Source: Homarus americanus (lineage: Eukaryota; Arthropoda; Malacostraca; Decapoda; Nephropidae). From it: 64,000 nt of DNA. Location: the NCBI RefSeq assembly GCF_018991925.1, contig NW_024724368.1:7032303-7096302 (forward strand), given 5' to 3'. The position numbers and the translations under genes were made by a program. The notes under the pieces were generated by a model, which saw nothing but the letters and a program-made list of their open reading frames with translations, was not told where the DNA came from and did no database searches. Below, one piece after another: positions 13,461 to 24,500 of this stretch (within the stretch, counting starts at the first letter, position 1; each line of letters begins with the position of its first letter).

Positions 13461-13885
13461 AGACTGGCTAGAATATGCGCCGGACGGAACAAAGGTTCAC
13501 TAGTGGAATATTAAGCGCCACTCGGCAGAGACGTGTAGGTTGAATACACACAACCCAACCTCAGAGCCTCCCTTCACACTGAATTTGTTACCAAAACCTG
13601 GTGTTTTGTCTCGATAAAATTCAATAATTATTTACTGAATAAAACAAATAAAGTTGCTACAGTGGTGGGGCAGGAACCCACAGACACGTGCACGGTCGGA
13701 ACGCCCGAAATCGATGGGAACATCATGTTGTGAGGGGGCCCCGTAAGGCAGATGATCGCCGAGAAGGTGAAAGACAACCTGCCCGAGTCTATGAAGGTCA
13801 CCTGCACCAACGAGACCTTCTGGGCGGTGAGGAACACGACCATGTGTGCCCCACCACCGCCCTACCCAGTTATTTCCTCATTGTT
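13461..13885 (+). pseudogene. Broken copy A of an unrecognised small secreted-protein gene
   Basis: The frame from about 13663 reads VVGQEPTDTC, TVGTPEIDG, then a TGA at 13731, then MIAEKVKDNLPESMKVTC, TNETFWAVRNTTMC and a PPPPY end. Copy B (17506-17925) carries the same framework (VxGxxPxDxC, TP, MIA, VKD, KVxC, ET). Homology continues about 200 bp upstream (GGCAGAGACGTG and following). Copy A lacks a recognisable signal peptide; its homologous part begins just after CTACAG, which could be an old acceptor site. The family is not one I recognise. Coding decay is likely because of the in-frame stop, but a single assembly error could also create it. Confidence 0.5.
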
Positions 13886-16447
13886 TTATTTTACTACACT
13901 ACTGTATCAACTTTATTTTGCATGTTTACGGTTAACCAATAGATCAGCGCGTCAGTCAACTCTCTGAGACAGAATGTGAGTCAGTCACTAGGGGGTAGGT
14001 ATTCGCACAGCGGAAAAACACAGTTGAAATACTGTACAATGTACATAGCTATGACATTGGTGACTCCAGTCAACACGAAATGAAATAAATTTTACGCACT
14101 TTTCAAAAAATATAACTACTGTACTACACTGGAATGCTTTTGTCAGTACTGTGGGCCTGTGAGCACGAATGGCCCTGCAGAATATTTACTACACCAAGCA
14201 CTGCAAACTACTGTACTGTGAATGTGTCTGGGGTGAGGAGGAAGCTCAGCATTATGCAATTTGTTATTACCATTTAAATCTGAAAGCCTTATTCGTCAAG
14301 ATGAAAGCTTCGAAGTATATTTTCATCTTGTTAATAATTACCAACAATACTTATTTTAACTGATATGCACCCACCCACACCCTCCATAACTTTTGGACCC
14401 TACTGTAGTTAGTATGAAATAAGTGGAGATGATCACAACTCCAAATTAATTTGTTTTCGAGTTAAAAAATAATTCTTCCAAGTTACAGGTTAACGTGTCC
14501 CTCAGTAAAAAAAATTAAAATAATAGAAGTAAACATACAAGCATTAATACATCACTTGGAAAACCATATTCAAAATTTGTGAACGTCACCAAACATCACT
14601 ACGTCACGGCCCCTAACTATGCTGCCATGAATATTAAAACTTTGGCCTAGGAATTTGAGGGAGCAGACAAACTAGCAATACATTGCTAAAAATTTACTCT
14701 TAAAAAGATTATCAGCATTACTATAGTCTAAACCAGTTACTGAATTATTAGCATTAGCTACTAGTCCAAATCAGTTATTGGTTTCTTATTATTTCATGCA
14801 TTTTAATAAGAAATTTAGAGATCTCGCCCACCGTTAACAGACTCGTGACATTTAAGTCACTTTCAGCAATGTTCAAAATGAGGTTATTGTTCTAAAACAT
14901 AATTTATTTTTGTACATCTTCAAGGATGTTTATGGCACATAGTTAATGTTGTGCATTTCTTGTACAAATGTGTAACGTTCACTCGAATAAATCATAAAGT
15001 ATACAGCTTCCCAGAGAAATACAGTACAGAACCGGTAGTTATATGAACCGAACATTTTATATTTTGGTTCAATGACACACAATCTTATCAAATCCCAACC
15101 TAATCTAATCTAATGTTTATGACAGGGTTCATAATATTGAAAAGCATTAGGACCTGGACCATTATGACAAGATCACACTCTTAATATTTGGGTTAACACT
15201 GGGACCATTTGGCAGGTCACCACTATACACTTGTCAATAAAATAAAGCTGCTAAACTATATAGTATATAGTTTAGCAGCTGGAAGCCGTATATAGTATAT
15301 ACGGCTTCCAGCTTACGTCAACACCCAGGGGTAATTTATTAAGTTATAATTATATTCGAATGTTCTATTTAATAATATGCGATATCAGTTAATTTTCAGC
15401 AAGATCAACATTTAATGAGTAATCTAACCTAAAATGAATGACAATTTTTCCCCAATGTGTTAATTTACTTTAACAACTAATGGATGTTATTTGTTGTAAG
15501 TAGTACAGTACAGGTATTAAAGGCATTTAAATGAAAGACTTTGATATCTAGAGAGAAAAGCTGCATCCGTATGGCAACTATCTTCCTAAGAGCTCCCCAA
15601 AAATATATTATTTCCAACTGCTGCGAGACAATGAAATATGTCAATCAGTTTAAGAGGACCTACCGTTATACTCGCCAATAAGCACCAGAAAAGAGCGATG
15701 GAATTCGTTTTGGCAAGTTTGATGAGGGCGGCTAATAGCTTGAAAGAATTAACCCATTTTAAGTTTAATGTACAGCAAATAAGCTAATTTCCGTGACCCA
15801 TCTATACTAAAATACTTGTATTGACAAATTTTATAAACAAACCAAGTATCCAAGGCTGTGGCTGGTCTGGTGCTCAGCAATCTAGTATGTAAGAGCCGTC
15901 CATCTTGGCAGAATTTAGTGTTTCTACTGTTACGAACACGTATTTATTTTACTTAATTTCTCAGAAAAATATTATTGAAACATCAATGAATACTGAAACA
16001 GCGACAGATATCTAAATATGAAACTAACAGTTGTCGCCCATTCACTTTTCTTTCTTGAGGCACATCAGCTGTTCCGGAATTGGAAATATGCTTTGTATGA
16101 CAAAATACGGCTCTATGAACCCGATGGCATGTTTCTCTTGGTTAGGAACAATAGAAATGACGGTAGATAGGTCATGTCAGAAATTCCTAATACATTATGC
16201 TTTCCTCTGAAAGATCTCCATGTTGTTCAAGTCTAGTTCAGTATTTACATTAAGGCAACTTTTATTCGACTAACATCAACAATAACTCTTATAGTTACCG
16301 AGTTATTTCTTTACTGCTGGGAAGTACTACTGTAGTTACAGAAAATCAATGCGCTGCCACATGCCAAAGCCTTCATTGTAAGGGGCACAACTGTGTGTAT
16401 TGTCGCAGGACGGATAAAAAGCGTGGCTGCTGGAGAAGAGAGGGAAT
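13886..16447. other. Intergenic region upstream of gene 2
   Basis: AT-rich with no supportable gene. It holds the pair of perfect hairpins at 15246-15313 and many TACTGTA-type words. Confidence 0.5.
15246..15313. repeat. Two overlapping perfect hairpins
   Basis: First palindrome: 17-nt arms 15246-15262 and 15264-15280 around a single G. Second: 18-nt arms 15277-15294 and 15296-15313, also around a single G. They share AGCT (15277-15280) and both have the centre TATATAGTATATA. All arm positions pair perfectly. Confidence 0.95.
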
Positions 16448-16509
16448 GGAGGTATGAGTATACCTGTATATAAGACGGCGGACGACCTACTCCGACATCA
16501 CACTCCACC
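16448..16509 (+). promoter_or_regulatory. Core promoter of DUF243 gene 2
   Basis: TATATAAG starts at 16467, 43 bp before the ATG. GGAGGT lies at 16448-16453. The leader CACACTCCACC directly before ATG is identical to that of gene 1. Confidence 0.8.
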
Positions 16510-17089
16510 ATGAACCTCCTGGTGAGTCCTGCCTCTTACTCTTTGGTTGTCTATCAGACATTTGACGCTACATTACAAGCTGTAAACACAAAATATACAC
16601 GTGTTCAACACCCAAATCCCTGATGTTTATGTAGTCATATTCAACAGGAAACGGAACTAAATCATTTAAATTTAATTTTGCAATAAGAGGAAAGATCTTA
16701 CTAATAATTTGACTAACTAATAATAACACATTAGTGCTGTATTTAGACTATGTACCCCACCTGGAGTACATCACCGACCCGTGGTACACACATGTTTTCA
16801 AAATGATTTTTGCCAGTACTGTACTGTGCACTCTGATAATTTCTATATGACGGATATAATACAGAATAATAGTCCCATTTGTTTTGTTTATATTGACATT
16901 ACTGAAAACTTCAGCGTTTCAATCATGATTTTCCCGTTATGAGCAGTGATGGCACTACAAATATCTAGGGGAAGAGGAAAGTTAGGATTTCCATCTGACG
17001 CCTTTTGATTATTGCCGGTCAGCAGCAGGACAGTGATTTTCAAGATTGTCGGGGCAAAAATACCAACATACAAGGAAAACACACGCACA

Positions 17090-17131
<42 letters not shown>

Positions 17132-19090
17132 ACTGTCACTCCGAGAAAAGTGAACATCACACAGCGATGACTAAATAATGGAATTCTTTAGTGGTGTCAC
17201 TTTCGTTGGTGAGCTCTGAGGTGGCTCGAGCGGGTGAAACGGGATCGGCAAGGTTGTCCAAAGAGGTTGCATGTGTGGAGGAATACATCTAGTGCGGGAG
17301 GGTCGTTAGTGCTTGTTTGCCTCGGTGTATAATAGATCGACCTGAAGCACTTGTTTAACTTCTAGGTTTATGGATTACACGCGCGCGCGCAAACACACAC
17401 GCGCAAAAAGGAATCATATTATATTATGAGTTACTTCTACACGGGAGGGTCTGACTGTGCGGCCTTTATATTTATTTTGTAAATGGATTTCAGTTTCCTT
17501 AAGAGAGACCGGCCAGAATATGAACCACTAGGCAGAGACGTGAAGGTTGTGTACACCGTAACACCACCTCAAGAATCTCCTCTAACGCTCAAGTTCTTTC
17601 CAAAACTATCTTTTATCTAGATAAATAATTTTCTGTTACATTAATAACACAAGTAGATAAATTAGATACAATGAACTTAAAGTTTCTCTTGGTGTCGCTG
17701 GCTCTTTATGTGTGTGGTAGTGGCGGTGTTGGGGAAGAAGCCCAAAGACAAGTGCGCGATAAGTACACCCAACGTCGACTTCAAGGTGTCGAAGGAGGGA
17801 GTAGAGAAGATGATCGCCCGAAATGCGCTCGAGAGGGTGAAGGACGACAAAGAGGGGTCCTTAAGGTCGTCTGCCCCGATGAAACCTCGGTGATGGTAGA
17901 AGCACCGAAGCCCCACCACGGGTGAGCCCATCCACAGCTCTACAATAATTATTTCCTCATATATTTAATCTGAATACACAACTCTATTTTAGCTTTATAA
18001 TGCAACTTCTCTGTACATTTACTTTTTTCCTCTCTTTATTTCTGCCTCACCTCTGTCCTCACTATCAACACTGGTCTGTAAGTTACGGTACATTGTCCCT
18101 GTACAATATGGTGTTGACCACATTACATCATAGTTACAGAACACTCCAGTAACAGCACCATGTTTTGGTCACCTTCCATCCTGACACCAAATGTTCTACA
18201 GTATAAGCAGCTGCTGTTCATTCATTAAGTAGTTTCTTGTGCTTTAGAATACAGTGGTCCACGTGGAACTAAAACCATTGTTTTTGGTAAGTGTGGAGGG
18301 GGGGGGGCACTTAACCATAACCACAACAGTGAAGAATACAAGGTGTTGAAAGTACACGAGCATCTGATATGAACGTCACACTTAGCGGAGATAATGTTTC
18401 ACAGGTGAATGAATCACGAAGGGGCTGACGCTCCTCTCCAAGTGCTATCTTAATTTTACTTCATTAAACATAAGATTACGTCTTTATGAAGAAGAGAGTT
18501 TAGGCAAGGCACAGACACCAACCTGCGCCCGCCGGTGCCATCCACTCAGAAATTCCATTAATTTTGGCATTGAAAACAACCTGACGAAGTTTAGGAGTGA
18601 CTTGAGCATTCCTTGCAGCCTGCAGTTGAAAAGGTGAAAGAAGGTCCCATAGGCAAGACTGCCCGTTAGGAACAGTGTAGACAGAGGACAGTGTAAGGAA
18701 ACGATAAGGCCGTTAAAGTGGATCTTGGATACTTGGGATTCGTTAAGGATGTTTTCCGGGATATTTGTTTTGTTTTTTTCTTAAGTAAAAGTCTACTGTT
18801 CGTAAAGCTGTGGTCACACTAATGTTTCCTCTCAGAATAAATTCACCGTAGCGTTGATTTTTCAACGAACTGCTCAAGTTGTCTGTACAGCGACAACATA
18901 TTTGTTGTCGAAAATGGGACGATACGAAGCGTCTGAGAATCCACGGTACGGTGGGTTGAAATTTGCTAGTCTATTGTATTAATAAGATTTACACCGTTCT
19001 TATGTCTTCTTATTAAAGTTAAAGTGTACAAAAATTTGTAAGTATATTTCAATAACAAAACACGGGCAAAAATGCCATAGTAAATAAATA

Positions 19091-19161
<71 letters not shown>

Positions 19162-21279
19162 ATCACAACGGGAATTTCATTTGACTCGAGTACTTGTGTC
19201 ACTTTTGTAAAACTTCGCTTGGACGCTACAATCGTTTCTTTTTCGCCTTGGTCTTCTTTAACAGGACCACACATCTCACTAAAGCGGTTAATGCTGCCAT
19301 GCAAACATGCAATGAAGCCCGGGCACCTGGCCAATGGCTCCTTTCGTCAGTGTGACCAGTGTGACGATCGTACTGTTGACTTATTGCCTGTGGATGAAAT
19401 GCTATCGTGGATTTATTGCAGGGAAAACTCGAGTGTGATCGTAGCTTTAGGGGTTGCATAAACATTGTATAACACTAGGTTAAAACCTTAAGCCCTCCGT
19501 ATGAAATAATGTCTCAAACCTATTTTTACATTACATTCATTGGGTGGATAACAAAACATTATATTACAGGTTTTGATATCAACACTTCTGGCTGCCACAG
19601 CCGCTGATTTCCAAGGCTACAGCGTGCCCACTCCCCCGCCTGTAACATACTCAAGCGGAGGCTGTAAAGATAGGGAAATCCTTCATGTGGACGGCACCTG
19701 TGTTGTTCCCACAATTAACCGCCGCCTGTTCCTCTACACCGTTCCTGAACTGCCCCCGTCTTATGGCCCACCACCACATATCCCACCACCTAAGGTGGAC
19801 CAAAACATCTTGTTCATCCGCACTCCTGAAGGAGGCCAGGGACCTGAGCCCATCATCGTGCCGCCGCCCAGGCAGCAACACGTAGTGTACGTCCTCAACA
19901 AACAGTCAGACCAGAGTCAGCGAGTCATCGAGGTTCCTGCTCCACCGTCCGAGAACCCTGAGGTGTACTTCGTCAACTATGGTGAAGGAGATAACCCGAC
20001 CCTGCCTGGTGGTATAGACTTCCAGACCGCCCTCAACTCTGCAATCCAAGGTGATGGTCAGGTCATCGCCGGCACTGGAGCAGGTGGTAGCCCTGGTAGT
20101 GGTCTAAATAACGTTGGAGTGGGTACTGGATTTGGTGGTACTGGAGCTTTTGGGATTCAGTCAACCGTGCAAACCCCTGGTGCCAGCTACAACCCGCCAA
20201 CAGACACCTACAATCCTCCCACAGACACCTACAATCCTCCCACAGACACCTACAATCCTCCCAAGGACACCTACAATCCTCCCACAGACACCTACAATCC
20301 TCCCACAGACACCTACAATCCTCCCAAAGACACCTACAATCCTCCCAAGGACACCTACAATCCTCCCACAGACACCGACAATCCTCCCACAGACACCGAC
20401 AATCCTCCCAAGGACACCTACAATCCTCCCAAGGACACCTACAATCCTCCTACAGACACCTACAATCCTCCCAAGGACACCTACAATCCTCCCAAGGACA
20501 CCTACAATCCTCCCAGGACACCTACAATCCTCCCAAGGACAATCCCCCCACAGACACCTACAATCCCCCACAGACACCTACAATCCTCCTACAATCCTCC
20601 TACAGACACCTACAATCCTCCTCAATCCTCCCAGGACACCTCATCCTCCCAAGACATCTCAATCCTCCCAGGATGCCTACGACCTCCCACAGACACCTAC
20701 AATCCCCACAGATACCTACAATCCTCCCACAGACACCTACAATCCCCACAGACCTACCTCCAATCCCCACAGACACCTACAATCCTCCCACAGACACCTA
20801 CAATCCTCCTACAGACACAATCCTCCCAAGGACACCTACAATCCTCCCACAGACACCTACAATCCTCCCAAGGACACCCTCCAGGACACCTACAATCCCC
20901 CACAGATCCACCTAATCCACCCACCTACACCCACCTACAGCTACAAATACCCACCTGCCTCCCTACACCCACCTACAAGCCTCCTACACCCAAGCCTACA
21001 AGCCTCCTACACCCACCTACAAGCCTCCTACACCCACCTACAAGCCTCCTACACCCACCTGCCTCCACACCCACCTACAAGCCTCCTACACCCACCTACA
21101 AGCCACCCACACCCACCTACAAGCCTCCTACACCCACCTACAAGCCTCCTACACCCACCTACAAGCCTCCTACACCCACCTACAAGCCTCCTACACCCAC
21201 CTACAAACCTCCCACACCCACCTACAAGCCTCCTACATCCACCTACAAGCCTCCCACAAGTTTGTACACCGCTCCTTAA
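16510..21279 (+). CDS. Tweedle/DUF243 cuticular protein with TDTYNPP/TPTYKPP repeat tail (gene 2)
   Basis: Joined CDS 16510-16521 (MNLL, donor GTGAGT) and 19570-21279, 573 aa. The 3048-bp phase-0 intron ends ATATTACAG. Signal peptide about 1-16 (ends ATAA). CX11C at C36 and C48, the same positions as gene 1. DUF243 core about 52-141 (RRLFLYTVPE, QNILFIR, PEPIIVPPPR, HVVYVLNKQSD, PEVYFVNY), then NPTLPGGIDFQTALNSA and a Gly-rich linker. From about residue 211 come 7-residue TDTYNPP/KDTYNPP repeats encoded by 21-bp units. Residues about 320-457 wander between frames of the same repeat (PTILPRT, HRHLQSS). About 458-568 are TPTYKPP repeats ending YTAP. Pro/Tyr/Lys repeats suggest an extended, possibly cross-linkable matrix segment (inference). 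Internal indels do not stop translation because no forward frame of the repeat contains a stop. Part of the scrambled middle could be assembly error. Confidence 0.87.
17094..17129. repeat. (CT)n microsatellite in the gene 2 intron
   Basis: About 18 CT units. Read on the minus strand they give a spurious RE-repeat peptide. Confidence 0.95.
17506..17925 (+). pseudogene. Copy B of the unrecognised small secreted-protein gene, inside the gene 2 intron
   Basis: An ATG at 17671 starts an 84-codon open frame with a signal-peptide-like start (MNLKFLLVSLALYVCGSGG). Homology to copy A lies in a different frame in the middle (VLGKKPKDKC, ISTPNVDF, MIARNALERVKDD). It returns to the first frame for LKVVCPDETSVMVEAPKP and the stop at 17923-17925. 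Two compensating 1-nt indels therefore leave the frame open while scrambling the middle. Upstream DNA from 17506 also matches copy A. It sits on the same strand as gene 2 but is removed with its intron. It may be a dead copy or a rapidly diverged gene; family unknown. Confidence 0.5.
19088..19160. repeat. (AAT)n microsatellite in the gene 2 intron
   Basis: About 24 AAT units. The poly-Tyr frame on the minus strand is an artefact of this tract. Confidence 0.97.
20188..20925 (+). repeat. Coding 21-bp minisatellite (TDTYNPP units)
   Basis: Tandem units of ACAGACACCTACAATCCTCC plus C, with AAGGAC variants. They are regular to about 20515, then interrupted by small indels that switch frame several times within one open frame. 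All three forward frames are open, as is one reverse frame over 20161-20577. Confidence 0.95.
20926..21262 (+). repeat. Coding 21-bp minisatellite (TPTYKPP units)
   Basis: About 16 units based on ACACCCACCTACAAGCCTCC plus T, regular through the C-terminus of gene 2. A second repeat type adjacent to the first, with the same 7-residue length. Confidence 0.95.
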
Positions 21280-21555
21280 CAAGACCTCCTAAACAATGGC
21301 CAAGCTGCTTCTCGTCCATGCGTTACTAACTTAAACAAGCCTTCTCCTCTTGGAACAACATTATTACACACATAAACACCAACATAAATCGGTACAGAAC
21401 ATGAAACTGAAGAGATCTTGTACCGTTAGTGTAAACGAGCTACTTACAGCGAATTACAATGATTATTATTACTGTATATTGTTCAGGTAAGTAATTTCTT
21501 AATAATGTCATTGTATCCGACATGGGGTTAGCATAATTCCCATTAGCATTGTAAA

Positions 21556-21561
21556 AATAAA
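21556..21561 (+). terminator. Candidate polyadenylation signal of gene 2
   Basis: AATAAA about 280 bp after the stop codon, the first canonical hexamer downstream. Confidence 0.5.
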
Positions 21562-24500
21562 AGATTTCCGAATCTTTAGCATTGATTATTATTCATTATC
21601 CGTGTTTGAGTCAAATTTTAGGTTAGTTAATGGATCTACAGTATAAGTCCAGGAAAAACAACAACGAAATCTAGAAGAAAACCTGATTGTTGTTCAGTAA
21701 AATATAAAAAAAGCCTCAAATTTATAAAAGTGGATGAATATTATAATATAAATGTATAGAAACAGTTCTTTGTAGACATGCAGCTTTTAGGGGTCAATCT
21801 GGAGTGTATTCAATACATGAAATGAAATTTAATATTTGAGAATACAGTACAGGTCAAATATTTGGAACTTGACTGTTGCTAGTTTGGAGGGGAATTTTGG
21901 GCTCACTTTGCTCAATATTTGATGCTCAATGCAATGGAGAGAGTCTTTTCTGTGGAAACGCTAAAAAAATAAACTTCCGATTTGACAAGTTTTGTTAGCG
22001 GAGAAATTATCGACGAAGATGGTATCGTCCCAGTCCCTCTGAACTCTCGATCTGCATTGCATTAAGCATCAGATATTGACCAAAACCGTCCACCAAACAA
22101 CAGTCAAGTCCCAAATAATTACCCAAAACAGTATTAGCATCCGAAACTGGTATGATTAACTTTCAAATGATAAAAGCCCGATTCTCACCAATAAGTTCAA
22201 TAACCAACTAAAACTATAAAAGTCCTTTAGACGGATGTAAGTTAAACACGTACCTGTACTAAACTAAATCCTATTCGACAGAAGAATGTTACACTCGTAT
22301 AAAAGGTCTAGAGTATTAGCTTTAGAAACATGTATATCAACAGAACAGATCTATACAATACTACATTTACGATAACTGCCGTATTTCAAAAAGAATTAAC
22401 GATTTAAAACATTTTGAAATCTGATTTTTCCACATTATTTGTTTTTCTAATAACCTTTAAACAAACTAACTCCTAAGCCAGTAGGTTCACCAGTACCCAC
22501 ACCCTGTATAGAGAGACCAACCCCGTCAGGAGCGGATTAAACGTACTCGGGGCCTGAGATTACTTTTATTTTGAGGACCCTTTTCTCTCGACACTTATTT
22601 AACAATACTATACAAGTACATTGTATAGTATATTTACACAATTTACGGATACAGTCTTTAGACTAACTGAGTAAACAACCATAAGGTCATTAATACAGTG
22701 TATTGTGCCGTTGGCTAAAATAAAACAGTAGTTACAAGGCCCCGACCCCCAAAAAAAAAAAATATATATATATATATACACAACGTGAATTGATCGTCCT
22801 CGAATACTGGACCTGAAGCTTTTAGTCTCAGTTGCTTCATTGATATATGCCACTGAACCCAGTGGCTTTACAGAAATCTTTATGGGAGAAAATGAAATTT
22901 GTTCTAAATAAATCGCATGTTGTTCGTGAACTTGCACTCCAAGGCAGAGAAGAGAGTGAACTGTCAATGGTTCCAACACTTCACAACAGAAATAATCATG
23001 TTTCAGGTTGTACCTTATGTAACGGAAATGATCCTACTGTATATGTCTATTTAATATGATCAGCCAGAACACCAGGATTTAGGATCTGGACCACAGGGAA
23101 TCCTCATGCAATCTTCGAAAAACATTACCTAACAACCCAAAAAAATTTACGGACTGTCAATGTGAGACAGTTAAATTAGGAAGGGTACATTAATAATATA
23201 CAGTATATAAAACGAGACTTATTTCTCTCATTTACATTTAGAAACTTTGAATAACAAAACCCACCTTGGCATGACTACACGTAAAAAGGTTTACCGTGTG
23301 TCAGCCTCTGCAAGGTTTATATTAATTTTTGTCAATTATTGGTAAGTGATGAAATGGATTCACGAACTAACAAAATGAAACGACTGTATATAATAGGCTA
23401 TAACCATCAGTGCGATGGTTCACTACTAGCTCTCTTCAATGTATGGCTGTTGACATTTTTGATTGGCGAGTGAGGGTCCTACTACTACTGCTTTGGTGTC
23501 ATATTTCCGGTGATTAACCGTACCTGTAAATCAAACTAACTTTCAAATTAAGACTCCCCAACAGAAACCCGTTTACATATTATTACCAATCGGGTCGGAT
23601 CATCACTTTCGTTGTCTTCCACCACGCAACACTTTAATATCGCCCCTCCAACATCATTTTCATCCAAAATAACACGAACAGTTGCGAAAATGTGTTCCTA
23701 CATCCCCTGTGGTAACCCGTGTCTCCAAACGGCATCGTCGCAGTAGTAGTATGGGTATTGGTCGTGTAACGACGTGTAATTAACCCATTTATATAATCGT
23801 TCTGTTTCTTGATTTATATACATAATCACCCCCTGTAACTTTCCACTGGCTATGAGTTGGCATGTTCATGTCACGTGATCGGCAGCTCCCTAAGGTGCGG
23901 CCAGTAACTGCTTAGAGTTGCATTAAGAAGCCGGCGCCCTGGGGCCATTGTTACTCGACGACTCACATAGGTCAGACGTATTTAAGCAAGTCTATTTACA
24001 TAGCCTCTGTCCTTCTCTTAACACTCATAGCTACAGTGATTAAGTTATGGTTGATTTACACTTTGGAATTGTCTTAGTAGTTCCTAAATAAATGGATAAC
24101 AGACAATTGGGTTTCGCTACTAAACCCAATATAATATAAACGTTCCGGCCTAGTTAAAAGGCCTGGAACATTAAGACGTGATTGGTGGATAGGTTTGCTA
24201 TAGGTCATAAAGTTGGCCGTTTGGCCAATTTTATGGGATACGGCTTCTCTCAGAACTGGGGGCCATTCAAAAAAGCTCATCGAGCCTCAATGCAATAAAT
24301 GACAACACAAGGTAAACTATTGGCGACCTACCCGTCGCTCATTTTTCATGGAAAATTCATTTTAAATTGCCGTAATTTCACTGAATTTTGCAGCGGACAC
24401 TGTCGTAGTTGTTAAAATGTGGTTCTTTTTAACTCAAAACTAACCTTTAAAAACCTAACAGTTGATAAGAAACACAATCGGCCGAAGCGTTGTTAAAAGA

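Noticed and set aside
18966..19334. Minus-strand frame with a long Tyr run
   Set aside because: Produced by the (AAT)n microsatellite; no conserved flanks.
20161..20577. Minus-strand frame with IVGVCGR repeats
   Set aside because: Reverse reading of the TDTYNPP units; no independent start context.
20114..21292. A 392-codon forward frame overlapping gene 2 in another frame
   Set aside because: It is the shadow of the 21-bp repeat, whose three forward frames are all stop-free; its start lies inside the Gly-rich linker codons and the peptide has no domain.
22608..23059. Overlapping frames on both strands suggesting a small gene
   Set aside because: No recognisable domain, signal peptide or splice structure, and no repeat of the sequence in the window.
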